DNA from: Henriciella sp.
Lineage (GTDB): Bacteria > Pseudomonadota > Alphaproteobacteria > Caulobacterales > Hyphomonadaceae
Length of the DNA stretch: 36,450 nt
NCBI GenBank assembly: GCA_002733705.1
Contig: NVWP01000045.1
Span: forward strand, 1 to 36,450
Reading direction: 5' to 3'
The notes beneath the pieces were generated by a model, which saw only the letters and a list, made by a program, of their open reading frames with translations, made no database searches and was not told the DNA's origin. Every line of letters begins with the position of its first letter. The first letter of the stretch is position 1. Below, one piece after another: positions 1 to 8,768 of this stretch. The position numbers were made by a program, and so were the translations under genes.

Positions 1-969
1 GCCGAGGCCGACCTCGCTGCCAGCGAAGCCGACCTTGCATCGGCCCGGCTCTCGCTGGCCGCGCAGACGGCCATTGCGTGGACCGATCTCAACGAAGCGC
101 TCGCCCAGGAACGGGTGGCCGTCCAGACCTATGAGGCCCGCGACCGGATCGTCACGCTGACCGAGCGCCGGTTTGCCCGCGGCCTTTCGACAGCGCTCGA
201 CGTGCGCACGGCCCGCAGCGCACGCGCCACGGCAGAAGCAGCTATCGCGGCCCGCCGGCAGGCCAGCGGAAATGCGACCCGACGCCTGGAGATTCTGCTG
301 GGGCGTTATCCTGCCAACGAGATTGAGGCACCCGCCGACCTGCCTGAGCTCGCCCCCATAAGGGCCGCCGGCACCCCCACCATGCTTCTGTCCCGCCGCC
401 CGGATATCGCGGCGTCCGAAGCAAGGCTTGTCGCTGCCGGCCTTCGCGCCGAGCAGGCCCGCCTTGCGCTTCTGCCATCGCTCACCTTGACCGGTTCACT
501 TGCCGCCAACGAGACCGAGCTTGCCGATCTCATCGATCCGGTCCGCATTGCTGCCAATGCCATTGCGGGGCTGTCGCAGCCTGTTTTCAATGGCGGGGCA
601 TTGAAGGCTGACCGTGACGCGGCAATTGCCCAGGCTGAAAGGGCGCTCGCGCTTTATGCCGGCGATGTTCTGACGGCCTGGCGCGAAGTCGAGGACACGC
701 TGGCTGCTGATGAGTTCCTTGCCGACCAGGTCGATGCCCAGCGCCGTGCGCTCGATGAAGCAATCGAGGCAGAAGAGCTTGCCACGCGCCAGTATTCCAG
801 CGGCCTCGTTTCCATATTCAATCTGATCGACGCCCAGACGCGTAGGTTGAATGCCGAGAGCAATCTCATTGCCGCGCGGTCTGCACGCGTATCGAACCGG
901 ATTTCCTTCCACCTTGCCATCGGCGGTGCGGTCGAAGAGGGGCCTGCGGGCTCGCAACCTGATATATAA
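1..969 (+). CDS. RND efflux outer-membrane factor, NodT/TolC family (5' partial)
   Basis: The frame is open from base 1 to the TAA at 967-969, so this is the C-terminal 322 residues of a protein that starts outside the window; the GTG at 115 is internal. The sequence is Ala/Glu/Arg-rich and helical, as in the long periplasmic hairpins of TolC-type channels. It carries the NodT-family signature LLSRRPDIAASEARL and, later, a QPVFNGG segment typical of the second repeat. By family knowledge it forms the trimeric outer-membrane exit duct of a tripartite pump. It lies 24 bp upstream of the membrane-fusion protein gene and belongs to that operon. The substrate cannot be read from the sequence. The family call is secure. 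Confidence 0.93.
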   Translation, partial: AEADLAASEADLASARLSLAAQTAIAWTDLNEALAQERVAVQTYEARDRIVTLTERRFARGLSTALDVRTARSARATAEAAIAARRQASGNATRRLEILLGRYPANEIEAPADLPELAPIRAAGTPTMLLSRRPDIAASEARLVAAGLRAEQARLALLPSLTLTGSLAANETELADLIDPVRIAANAIAGLSQPVFNGGALKADRDAAIAQAERALALYAGDVLTAWREVEDTLAADEFLADQVDAQRRALDEAIEAEELATRQYSSGLVSIFNLIDAQTRRLNAESNLIAARSARVSNRISFHLAIGGAVEEGPAGSQPDI

Positions 970-993
970 AGAAGTCGAGAACAGAGACCTCCC

Positions 994-2268
994 ATGAAGC
1001 GTATCATTGCCGTCCTGCTGCCTGTCATCGTGCTCGTCGTCCTCGTTGGCCTGGGATTTGCGCTGACCAGCGTTTTCAAGCCGCCGGTCGAGCGCGCCGA
1101 CGAACAGCCCCGCGGCCTGTCCGTATTTGCTGAAGTGGCAGAGCAGACCGACCTCGACCTCAAGGTCCGCGCCCAGGGTGAGGTGAAGCCAAAGCGGCAG
1201 ATTGTCGTCGCGCCGCAAATCGCTGGCCGGATCTCCTATGTTTCGCCAGATTTCCTGGATGGCGGTTTCATCCGGCAGGGACAGGTGCTGGTACGCCTGG
1301 AGGCCGCCGATTACGAGCTCGCCATCACACGGGCAAGATCCGGTGTAGCTTCAGCCGAGCAGGCGCTCGCCAGAGAGCGGGCAGAAGCCGAGCTGGCGCA
1401 GCAGGATATCGAGGATCTCGGTATAGAGGAGGCCAGCCCGCTGGCCCGCCGTGAGCCCCAACTGGCCGAAGCCCAGGCGAATCTTGAGTCTGCCAAGGCC
1501 CAGCTTGCCGATGCGCAGCTTGCTCTCAATCGCACCGCAATCACGGCGCCTTTCTCTGGCCGCGTCCGTGAGCGTAGTGCCGACCTCGGTCAATTTGTGA
1601 GCCCGGGGCAGGCACTGGGTACGATTTTCGCCACTGATGTGGTTGAGGTCTCGCTTCCCCTGTCCGATGAGGAACTGGGCCGTACGGGTCTGCCGCTCGC
1701 CTTTTCCGAGACGGCGGATAATCCAGGCCCACGCGTGGTGTTTTCCACGAATGTCGCTGGCCAGCGGCGTGAGTGGGTCGGCCGCGTGAAACGGACCTCC
1801 GCCGCGCTTAACCCGCAGACCCGGCTTATCAATGCGATCGCCGAACTTGAAGATCCCTATGGCGCTGGCGCCGATGATGGCGTGCCTATGGCCCCGGGCC
1901 TTTTCGTGGACGCGGAGATTGACGGCCGGCAGATAGAAGATGTCGTGCGCATCCCGCGCGCTGCGCTGCGGGGCGTGGATCAGGTCTATGTGGGTGACGG
2001 CCCGAACGGCAAGCTCGAGATCCGCACTGTGGACGTAGTCTACAGCACCGACGACGGCGCCTTCTTGGCCTCGGGCGTGGAGGATGGCGAACTCGCCATC
2101 GTGTCGCCGATCCAGGCCGCCTTCGATGGCATGAGCATTCAGGTGGTCGAGCGCATGCCGGATGGCTCGCTTGTCCCACGCACGCCGCGCACCTCGTCTT
2201 CCGATGAGGAAGAGGAGGACACCGCGGACGCCCAGGTCGCTGGTGAAACGGATGGAGCGGTGCAATGA
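994..2268 (+). CDS. RND efflux periplasmic adaptor (membrane fusion protein, HlyD/AcrA family)
   Basis: This 424-residue protein links the inner-membrane pump to the outer-membrane channel. It has an N-terminal membrane anchor (about residues 5-27, mostly I, V and L). A biotinyl-lipoyl half-domain follows (DGGFIRQGQVLVRLEAADY, near residues 90-108). Next come a helical hairpin rich in A, E, Q and R, and a second lipoyl half (ITAPFSGRVRERSADLGQFV). Beta-barrel and membrane-proximal regions complete the fold. There is no lipobox cysteine, so it is anchored by the helix. The C-terminus has an unusual acidic, low-complexity tail (a run of D/E near residue 405). The ATG at 994 is preceded only by a weak purine-rich stretch. 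Its stop overlaps the pump gene start as ATGA, indicating translational coupling. Confidence 0.95.
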   Translation: MKRIIAVLLPVIVLVVLVGLGFALTSVFKPPVERADEQPRGLSVFAEVAEQTDLDLKVRAQGEVKPKRQIVVAPQIAGRISYVSPDFLDGGFIRQGQVLVRLEAADYELAITRARSGVASAEQALARERAEAELAQQDIEDLGIEEASPLARREPQLAEAQANLESAKAQLADAQLALNRTAITAPFSGRVRERSADLGQFVSPGQALGTIFATDVVEVSLPLSDEELGRTGLPLAFSETADNPGPRVVFSTNVAGQRREWVGRVKRTSAALNPQTRLINAIAELEDPYGAGADDGVPMAPGLFVDAEIDGRQIEDVVRIPRAALRGVDQVYVGDGPNGKLEIRTVDVVYSTDDGAFLASGVEDGELAIVSPIQAAFDGMSIQVVERMPDGSLVPRTPRTSSSDEEEEDTADAQVAGETDGAVQ

Positions 2269-5200
2269 ACGGACTAGTAGCCTGGTGGGCCCGTAACGGT
2301 ATTGCTGCCAACCTTCTCATGATCGTCGCCTTTATCGGCGGTATCTTCGGTTTCCTCAGCCTGGAGAAGGAAGCCTTTCCTGCCGGCGACTGGAACGGCG
2401 CGAGCGTTTCCATCGCCTGGCCGGGTGCCTCCCCGCAGGATGTCGAGGATCAGATTGTCGTGCGGCTTGAAGAGGTTGTCGCTGACATTGACGGCCTCAA
2501 GCGCCTCACCGGCGTGGCGCGCGAAGGTGTGGGCTATGTCAATCTTCAGACCGAACTCGACGTCGACGTCGATGAATTCGTCGACGAGGTGAAGCGACGC
2601 GTCGATACGATCTCGAACCTGCCGCAATCAGCTTTCCCGGCGCAGGTCACTCGCTGGAGCGCGAATAACCAGTTCATGGGTCTTGCCCTTCACGGCAATG
2701 TCGATCCGGCGACCCTTGATTACTATGCCGATGAGATGCGGGACGCGATTGCCCTTCTGGAAGGCGGCGAGCTTGCGCAGGTCCAGGGCACGCTGGGCGA
2801 AGAGGTTTCCATCGAAGTCTCGGAGGCCGCCCTTCGCCGCTACAATCTGACCTTTGCAGAGGTCGCAAACGCGGTCCGCAATTCGTCCATCAACTCCTCC
2901 GGCGGTACGGTTCGTACCGAAACGGGCACGGTCTCCATCCAGGCCCGTCAGCTGGCCGACACGCGCGCCGATTTCGAAAGCATCATCGTTCGCCAGAGCG
3001 CCGAGTTCGGGACGATACGCATCCGCGATGTGGCCAATGTCGTCGATGGCTTTGAGGATGGAGAGCTCGACGCGACCTATAATGGTGAGCCAACGGCTTT
3101 CATCATGGTCAACCAGCCGGAAAAGATGGACATCGTCCTCTACTCCGACAACATCAAGAAGTTCATGGAAGACGCCAATGCGGGCCGGGGACAGGATGCC
3201 CTCCCGGAAGGCCTGCGCATGGACCTCCTGTTCGACACGTCCGAAATCTATAAAGGCCGCATGGACACGATCAGCTCGGCCGCCTTGCAGGGCATGGCGC
3301 TTGTGATGATCATCCTGATCCTCTTCCTGCGCCCCATCGTGGCTTTCTGGGTCACCATCGGTATCGGCACGGCCTTTGCCGGCGGCATCATGATCCTGCC
3401 GCTCTTCGGGGTCTCCCTGAACTTTCTCTCGCTCTTTGCCGTCCTTCTTGTGATCGGTGTGGTCGTGGATGATGCGATTGTCGTCGGCGAGAATATCCAC
3501 AAGGAGGTCGAGAGCGGACGCGAGGAAGGTCTCAACGCGGCCACCGTCGGCACTCAGCTGGTGCTGAAGCCTGTGATCTTCGGCGTCCTGACCACGATGA
3601 TCATGTTTGCCCCATGGGCCTTCATCCCCGGGCCGGAGCGCCAGTTCACCGCGCAGATTACGTATGTCGTGGTTGCGGCGCTGGCCTTCTCGCTCATCGA
3701 AGCAATGCTCATCCTGCCCTCCCACCTTTCGCACATGCAGCCGCAGAAATTCGAAGGGCCTGTTGGCAAGCTGATGCACCTTCAGCAGCAGATCGCCGAC
3801 AGCCTCATCACCTTTGCGAACCGGGTCTACAAGCCGCTGCTCGAATATGCGGTGAAGTTCCGCTACGTTACAGTGGCTGTCTTCACCTCCTTCTTCGTGA
3901 TCGCGATCATGCTGGTGCAGGCGAACATCGTCCCGTTCCGCTTCATGCCCCAGATCGAGGACGACCTCGTCCAGGTGACCATTGATCTGCCGGACGGGTC
4001 TCCACAGTCACGCTCCCTTCAGGTTCGTGACCAGCTGCGTCTGGCTGTCGAGCAGTCGCGTGCGACCTTCGATGAGCGCTATCCGCAGCTCGGCGACGAG
4101 CACATGATCCGTGACATCTCAATCGTGGCCACGGAAGGCGAAGTGCAATCCTGGATTGCCCTTATTCCGCCGCAGGACCGCCCGGTCGGCGTTTCGACCA
4201 AGGATATTGCCGACGAGATACGCGCGAATTTCGGGGAAGTGCCGGACGCAGAGGAAGTGAACTTCCAGTTCACCATCAATGATGCGGACAATTCGATCCA
4301 GTACGCGCTGAACAATGATGACCTGGAGGTGCTGCGCAAGGCCGCCGATGATGTGAAGGCTCAGCTGGCAACCTATGAGCAGACCTATGACATCAGTGAC
4401 AACCTGTCCTCGGCGGCCCAGGAAATCCGGATTGACCTCAAACCTGGCGCCACCTCGCTCGGTGTCACGCTCGGCGATGTGACCTCGCAGGTGCGCGCCG
4501 CCTATTATGGCATCGAAGCCCAGCGCCTGCCGCGCGACGGCGACGATGTGCGGGTCATGGTTCGCTATCCGAAGGAAACCCGCGAGTCGCTCGACAGTCT
4601 GCAGGACCTTCGAATCCGGACAAGTGACGGCCGGGAGATCCCGCTGGAACAGGTGGCAGAAATTTCCTTTGCCCCGGGGATCGACCGTATCCTGAGACGT
4701 GAGCGTATGCGCTCTGTCACCGTCTTTGCCGACCTCGTCGGTGACAGCACCCGCGCCACGATCTTTGCCGACATGGAGCAAAATTTCTGGCCGGAATTCG
4801 AGAAGAAATACCCGACGGTGACGCGCGGGGCCGTAGGCGATATCGAAAGCGAGCAGGAATTCGTGCAGGATATCACCCGGCTCTACATCATTGCCTTCGT
4901 GGTGATGTACATCCTGCTGGCAATTGCCTTCCAGTCCTATTCCCAGCCACTCCTTCTGATGCTGGCCATCCCCTTCGGCTATGCGGGCGCGGTCTTCGGC
5001 CATCTTGGCTTCGGGGTCCCGATGGCGCTGTTTTCCATGTTTGGTATCGGTGCTGCAGCCGGTGTGGTGATCAACGACAACCTCGTTCTGGTGGACTATA
5101 TCAACCGGCGGCGCGAGGAAGGGGCAGGCGCGTTGCAGGCCATTGTTGATGCTGGCGTCTCCCGTTTCCGCCCGATCCTGCTGACCTCCGTCACGACTTT

Positions 5201-5483
5201 CGTCGGCATTCTGCCAATGATCGCGCAGAAATCCGTCCAGGCACAGTTCCTCAAGCCCATGGTTGTCTCGCTCGGGGCGGCTGTTGCCTTCGCATTGTTT
5301 GTGTCGCTGCTCCTCGTGCCCGCTTTCTATGCGGTGGGATGTGAGGTTGGCCGCATCTTCCGCTGGACCTGGGGTGGCAAGCCTTATCGCCAGATCGGTG
5401 ACAGCTATGAGGGCGAGGTGAATATCGATGAAGAAGAGCTCATCGGGACCTCACGCGGCGGACGTCCACAACCTGCCGAATAG
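2265..5483 (+). CDS. RND efflux transporter permease (AcrB/HAE1-like)
   Basis: This is a 1072-residue inner-membrane proton-driven exporter of typical AcrB-family length. It begins with the first transmembrane helix (WWARNGIAANLLMIVAFIGG) and shows two large periplasmic loops separated by clusters of hydrophobic helices. The TM4 acidic pair is present in VVVDDAIVVGENI (D402 and D403), the proton-relay aspartates of the family. In the TM10 region the sequence reads GVVINDNLVLVDYI, so the position of the AcrB relay lysine appears to be N937. Such Asn variants occur in some HAE-like subfamilies, so this suggests a modified relay, not a dead pump. It overlaps the adaptor gene by 4 nt. Substrates are unknown; a multidrug or lipophilic compound role is the default inference. 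Confidence 0.95.
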   Translation: MNGLVAWWARNGIAANLLMIVAFIGGIFGFLSLEKEAFPAGDWNGASVSIAWPGASPQDVEDQIVVRLEEVVADIDGLKRLTGVAREGVGYVNLQTELDVDVDEFVDEVKRRVDTISNLPQSAFPAQVTRWSANNQFMGLALHGNVDPATLDYYADEMRDAIALLEGGELAQVQGTLGEEVSIEVSEAALRRYNLTFAEVANAVRNSSINSSGGTVRTETGTVSIQARQLADTRADFESIIVRQSAEFGTIRIRDVANVVDGFEDGELDATYNGEPTAFIMVNQPEKMDIVLYSDNIKKFMEDANAGRGQDALPEGLRMDLLFDTSEIYKGRMDTISSAALQGMALVMIILILFLRPIVAFWVTIGIGTAFAGGIMILPLFGVSLNFLSLFAVLLVIGVVVDDAIVVGENIHKEVESGREEGLNAATVGTQLVLKPVIFGVLTTMIMFAPWAFIPGPERQFTAQITYVVVAALAFSLIEAMLILPSHLSHMQPQKFEGPVGKLMHLQQQIADSLITFANRVYKPLLEYAVKFRYVTVAVFTSFFVIAIMLVQANIVPFRFMPQIEDDLVQVTIDLPDGSPQSRSLQVRDQLRLAVEQSRATFDERYPQLGDEHMIRDISIVATEGEVQSWIALIPPQDRPVGVSTKDIADEIRANFGEVPDAEEVNFQFTINDADNSIQYALNNDDLEVLRKAADDVKAQLATYEQTYDISDNLSSAAQEIRIDLKPGATSLGVTLGDVTSQVRAAYYGIEAQRLPRDGDDVRVMVRYPKETRESLDSLQDLRIRTSDGREIPLEQVAEISFAPGIDRILRRERMRSVTVFADLVGDSTRATIFADMEQNFWPEFEKKYPTVTRGAVGDIESEQEFVQDITRLYIIAFVVMYILLAIAFQSYSQPLLLMLAIPFGYAGAVFGHLGFGVPMALFSMFGIGAAAGVVINDNLVLVDYINRRREEGAGALQAIVDAGVSRFRPILLTSVTTFVGILPMIAQKSVQAQFLKPMVVSLGAAVAFALFVSLLLVPAFYAVGCEVGRIFRWTWGGKPYRQIGDSYEGEVNIDEEELIGTSRGGRPQPAE

Positions 5484-5576
5484 GAAGGTCGCCATCCCTG
5501 CTCTTGCGCAGCTCATGGGGTTACAAGGTCGCCGCTCCTATTCAATATTGACGGTATCCAATCTGGAGTAAGATGT

Positions 5577-7766
5577 ATGAAACTGCTTTATTCAAGCGTG
5601 GCCGCCGCCGCGCTTCTGGCCGCCTGCACAACAACCCAGCCCGCCAGTGAAACGGCGGCCGGGCCGGGCGATCAGCAGGCTGCGGCCTCCAAGCCAGAAC
5701 ATGTCGTTGAGACCACCTCGCCGGATTATTGGGGGGACTGGGGCATCGATACCAGTGTCATGGACACCGATGTGGACCCCGGCGACAATTTCTTCATGTA
5801 TGTTAGCGGCGACTGGATCGACGAGTTTGAGCTGCCGGCAGACAAGACCCGCTACGGCGCGTTCGATCTTCTGCGTGAGAAGTCAGAGCAGCAGACCCGC
5901 TTTATCATTGAAGACCTCGCTGAAGCCCAGCCGCCGGTCGACACGCCGGAAGGCAAGGTTGCTGCCTTCTACAATGCCTTCATGGACACCGACGCCATCG
6001 ATGCGGCCGGCCTCGCGCCCGCCCAGCCCTATCTCGACAGGATTGCGGCGATCAGGGATCGCGAAGAGCTTGCACGCATCTTTGTCGCGCCGGGCTTTTC
6101 CTCGCCCTTCAACGGTTTCGTCTGGGTCGATGACAAGAATCCCGACGACTACATCTTCCAGATGTCCATGGGCGGCCTCGGCCTGCCGGACCGCGAATAC
6201 TATCTCAAGGATGATGAGAAGTCGGTCGAGATCCGCGCAAAGTATGAAGAGCTGCTGACCTTCCTCCTCGGCCGGGCCGGCTATGAAGACGCCGCCGCCA
6301 AGGCGTCTGATGTCCTCGCTCTGGAGACGCAGCTTGCAGAAGCCGACTGGGACCGTGCGGTCAGCCGCAACCCGGAGATCACCTATAACAAACTGACCCG
6401 CGACGAGCTGGGCGAACTGGCCGGTGGCTTTCCGCTGGCAGTCGCGCTTGAAGAGCTGGGCGTGAATGGCGAGCAGGAATTCCTCGTCACCGAGATTCCG
6501 CCGACCGCGGACGAGATTGCGTCTGCAGGTCTCTCTCAGGAGGATGTGGACAAGCTTGGTGCCGGCATCCCGGTTGCCTTTGAACTTGCCAACACGGCAG
6601 ACCTGGACACCTGGAAGGCGTATCTCGCCGCTCACATGCTGTCTAATTTCGCCGCCGTCCTGCCGTCCGACATCGATGAAGCGGACTTTGATTTCTATGG
6701 CACGACGCTCAGCGGCCAGCCGGAACAGCGTCCACGCTGGAAACGGGCAGTGTCCGCTGTCTCCGACGCTCTGGGTGAGGCGATTGGCGAAGTCTATGTG
6801 GAGCGCTACTTCCCGCCGGAAAACAAGCAGCGCATGGACGAACTCGTTGCGAACCTGCGCACCGCCATGCATGCCAATCTCGAGGACCTCTCCTGGATGA
6901 GCGAGGACACCCGTGAACAGGCGCGCGAAAAGCTCGACATGTTCAACCCGAAGATCGGCTATCCGGACGAGTTTGAATCCTATGACACGCTCGAGGTCAC
7001 CGACAGTGCCTTCACGAACGCCGTGAATGTGGCGCGCTGGTCGCTGCAGGACAATCTCGACCGCCTGAACGAAGACCCGGACCGCAATGAGTGGTTCATG
7101 ACCCCGCAGACGGTGAATGCCTACTATAATCCGGGCTATAATGAGATCGTCTTCCCGGCCGGTATCCTCCAGCCGCCTTTCTTCAATGTGGAGGCAGACC
7201 CAGCCGTCAATTACGGCGCCATTGGCGGCGTGATCGGCCATGAAATGGGCCACGGCTTTGACGATCAGGGATCGAAATACAATGGCGAAGGCGTTCTCGC
7301 CAACTGGTGGACGGATGAAGACCGCGAGGCGTTTGACGCGCTGACGTCTGCGCTGGTCGAACAGTACAATCAGTACTGTCCGCTTGCCGAAGGCGAACCG
7401 TGCGTCAATGGCCGCCTCACCCTGGGTGAGAATATCGGTGACCTTGGCGGTCTGTCGCTGGCCTATCGCGCCTACCAGATCAGCCTGGATGAGAATGGCG
7501 ACGGTGTCGTCAGCGCTGAAGAGGAGGCGCCTGTGATCGACGGGTTTACCGGCGACCAGCGCTTCTTCATGGCTTGGGCGCAGGTCTGGCGCGCCAAGTA
7601 CCGCGATGAAGCCAAGCGCAACCAGCTGCTGACGGACCCCCACTCGCCGTCAGAATACCGCGCGAACGGCATCGTCCGCAATTTCGACGAATGGTATGAG
7701 GCGTTCAACGTCTCTGAAGACGATGAACTTTACCTGCCGCCGGAAGAGCGCATCCGCATCTGGTAA
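5577..7766 (+). CDS. M13 family zinc metallopeptidase, lipoprotein (neprilysin/PepO-like)
   Basis: This 729-residue M13 peptidase begins with a lipoprotein signal (LLAAC, lipidated Cys17), so it is probably tethered in the periplasm or at the outer membrane. The N-terminal M13 domain opens with the usual DPGDNFFMYVSGDWI. The catalytic domain has substrate-binding NAYYNPGYNEIVFPAGIL, zinc site HEMGH (555-559) and the third zinc ligand plus catalytic Asp in ENIGD (E618, D622). Family members cleave oligopeptides on the N-terminal side of hydrophobic residues. Between ENIGDLGG and the conserved VIDGFTGDQRFF lies an insertion, DENGDGVVSAEE (638-649), that fits a canonical EF-hand loop. The start has a good GGAG site 8 nt upstream. 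A strong terminator follows, so the gene is probably monocistronic. Confidence 0.95.
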   Translation: MKLLYSSVAAAALLAACTTTQPASETAAGPGDQQAAASKPEHVVETTSPDYWGDWGIDTSVMDTDVDPGDNFFMYVSGDWIDEFELPADKTRYGAFDLLREKSEQQTRFIIEDLAEAQPPVDTPEGKVAAFYNAFMDTDAIDAAGLAPAQPYLDRIAAIRDREELARIFVAPGFSSPFNGFVWVDDKNPDDYIFQMSMGGLGLPDREYYLKDDEKSVEIRAKYEELLTFLLGRAGYEDAAAKASDVLALETQLAEADWDRAVSRNPEITYNKLTRDELGELAGGFPLAVALEELGVNGEQEFLVTEIPPTADEIASAGLSQEDVDKLGAGIPVAFELANTADLDTWKAYLAAHMLSNFAAVLPSDIDEADFDFYGTTLSGQPEQRPRWKRAVSAVSDALGEAIGEVYVERYFPPENKQRMDELVANLRTAMHANLEDLSWMSEDTREQAREKLDMFNPKIGYPDEFESYDTLEVTDSAFTNAVNVARWSLQDNLDRLNEDPDRNEWFMTPQTVNAYYNPGYNEIVFPAGILQPPFFNVEADPAVNYGAIGGVIGHEMGHGFDDQGSKYNGEGVLANWWTDEDREAFDALTSALVEQYNQYCPLAEGEPCVNGRLTLGENIGDLGGLSLAYRAYQISLDENGDGVVSAEEEAPVIDGFTGDQRFFMAWAQVWRAKYRDEAKRNQLLTDPHSPSEYRANGIVRNFDEWYEAFNVSEDDELYLPPEERIRIW

Positions 7767-7793
7767 GCGGACAAAGCATTGGCAAACATCAGG

Positions 7794-7825
7794 AAAGGGT
7801 GGACCTCAAAGGTCCGCCCTTTTTT
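7794..7825 (+). terminator. Rho-independent terminator after the M13 peptidase gene
   Basis: A stem of GGGTGGACCT pairs with AGGTCCGCCC (one G-T wobble) around a CAA loop, extended by an A/T run and followed by six T at 7820-7825. It sits about 30 bp after the peptidase stop codon. Confidence 0.9.
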
Positions 7826-7941
7826 CCTGTCCGTTGGATTTGTCCGCATTCCTGCAGGAATGATCTTCACATTTGCCGGTCCTTCTGGCTTCTAGAGGCC
7901 CGGCCTGCCGTAGCGGCAGGTGTGGGGGAAGGACGCACGAA

Positions 7942-8292
7942 ATGCCGATGCCCATGGCCGTCAGGGCCTATTTCGACAGGCTGTCCGGGCCGACGAAGGA
8001 AATCGCAGAGGAACTCGCTCGCCTCATTCCGGCGCGTGGGCCAAGTTTGATCGCGACTATCGCTTCTGGCGCACCCTGCTGGTCGGGCCATGAGCGCGTT
8101 GTGTCAGTGGTGGCCTATTCCAGGCACTGCAATCTGCAATTCTGGTCCGGAGCCCGGCTCGCCTCTGGTTTCTATGGCCGCATTGAAGGCAACGGCAAGG
8201 CTCTGCGTCATGTGAAGGTTCACCATCTCGATGATATAGACGATGAGCTGATCGACATCATCGACTGCGCCATTGCCCTCGACCGGGGCTGA
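7942..8292 (+). CDS. DUF1801 domain-containing protein
   Basis: A 116-residue cytosolic protein of the DUF1801 (YdhG/YjhX-like fold) family. The N-terminal helix (AVRAYFDRLSGPTKEIAEEL), the WSG element and the aromatic segment VVAYSRHCNLQFWSGARL are characteristic; the C-terminus ends with the short helix DDELIDIIDCAIAL. The frame could extend upstream to 7873, but the ATG at 7942 is chosen because GGGGGAAGGA sits just before it and the family begins here. The biochemical function of the family is not established. It lies alone between a terminator and a small secreted-protein gene. Confidence 0.8.
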   Translation: MPMPMAVRAYFDRLSGPTKEIAEELARLIPARGPSLIATIASGAPCWSGHERVVSVVAYSRHCNLQFWSGARLASGFYGRIEGNGKALRHVKVHHLDDIDDELIDIIDCAIALDRG

Positions 8293-8378
8293 CCATTGCA
8301 CGCGGGCGTCCCACAGCCGCTTTCAATCTGCGTGCGGCCTGCTAGCCTTTGGTGCCGATCCAGCTTTCAGGACACGCC

Positions 8379-8762
8379 GTGCTCAGACATCTTTGCCTTA
8401 CTCTTCTCCTCAGCCTCTCTTCAGCAGGCCTTTCGGCGCAGGAGCCGGCGATCGACACGCTCTATTTCGTCGTGCGCGACGGGATCGTCATGACGGCGCA
8501 AGGCCACGCGATTGCGATGGATTTCAACGAAGACGGCAAATTTGAAGGCGAGGCGGCCGGCACATCCTTTGCCGGTACCTACCGGCTCGATGGCGCCCAG
8601 CTCTGCACCACGTCGCAGCTGGCTGCTTCTGAAACCTGCACCACCTACCCGGAAGGAATGGAGCCGGGCGACGAGTTCGAAGTCGTCAGCCCGGCCCTTG
8701 GCAGTGTCCGTGTCCGCATCCGCACGCCCGAGGAGAACCGGGCCGCGGCAGCTGGAAATTGA
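8379..8762 (+). CDS. Small secreted protein of unknown function
   Basis: I do not recognise a named family. With the GTG at 8379 the 127-residue product starts with a clean signal peptide (MLRHLCLTLLLSLSSAGLSA, cleavage likely before QEP). That start has AGGA 7 nt upstream, whereas TTG at 8349 would add ten residues before the signal. The mature part has short beta-like segments, a DFNEDGKFEGEA stretch resembling an imperfect EF-hand loop, two cysteines (in QLCTT and ETCTT) that could form a disulfide, and a Pro/Glu-rich end. Periplasmic location is inferred. The stop is 6 bp from the convergent oxidoreductase gene. Confidence 0.7.
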   Translation: MLRHLCLTLLLSLSSAGLSAQEPAIDTLYFVVRDGIVMTAQGHAIAMDFNEDGKFEGEAAGTSFAGTYRLDGAQLCTTSQLAASETCTTYPEGMEPGDEFEVVSPALGSVRVRIRTPEENRAAAAGN

Positions 8763-8768
8763 TGCGCC

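Noticed and set aside
2628-3779. 383-codon minus-strand frame opposite the RND pump
   Set aside because: His/Asp/Arg-rich composition and no domain; antisense shadow of the pump gene.
5883-7643. 586-codon open frame on the minus strand opposite the M13 peptidase
   Set aside because: Low-complexity residues with no motif; it mirrors a well-supported plus-strand gene, an effect of high G+C and codon bias.
8512-8550. EF-hand in the small secreted protein (DFNEDGKFEGEA)
   Set aside because: Position 12 of the loop is Ala, not Glu or Asp, so the canonical pattern fails.
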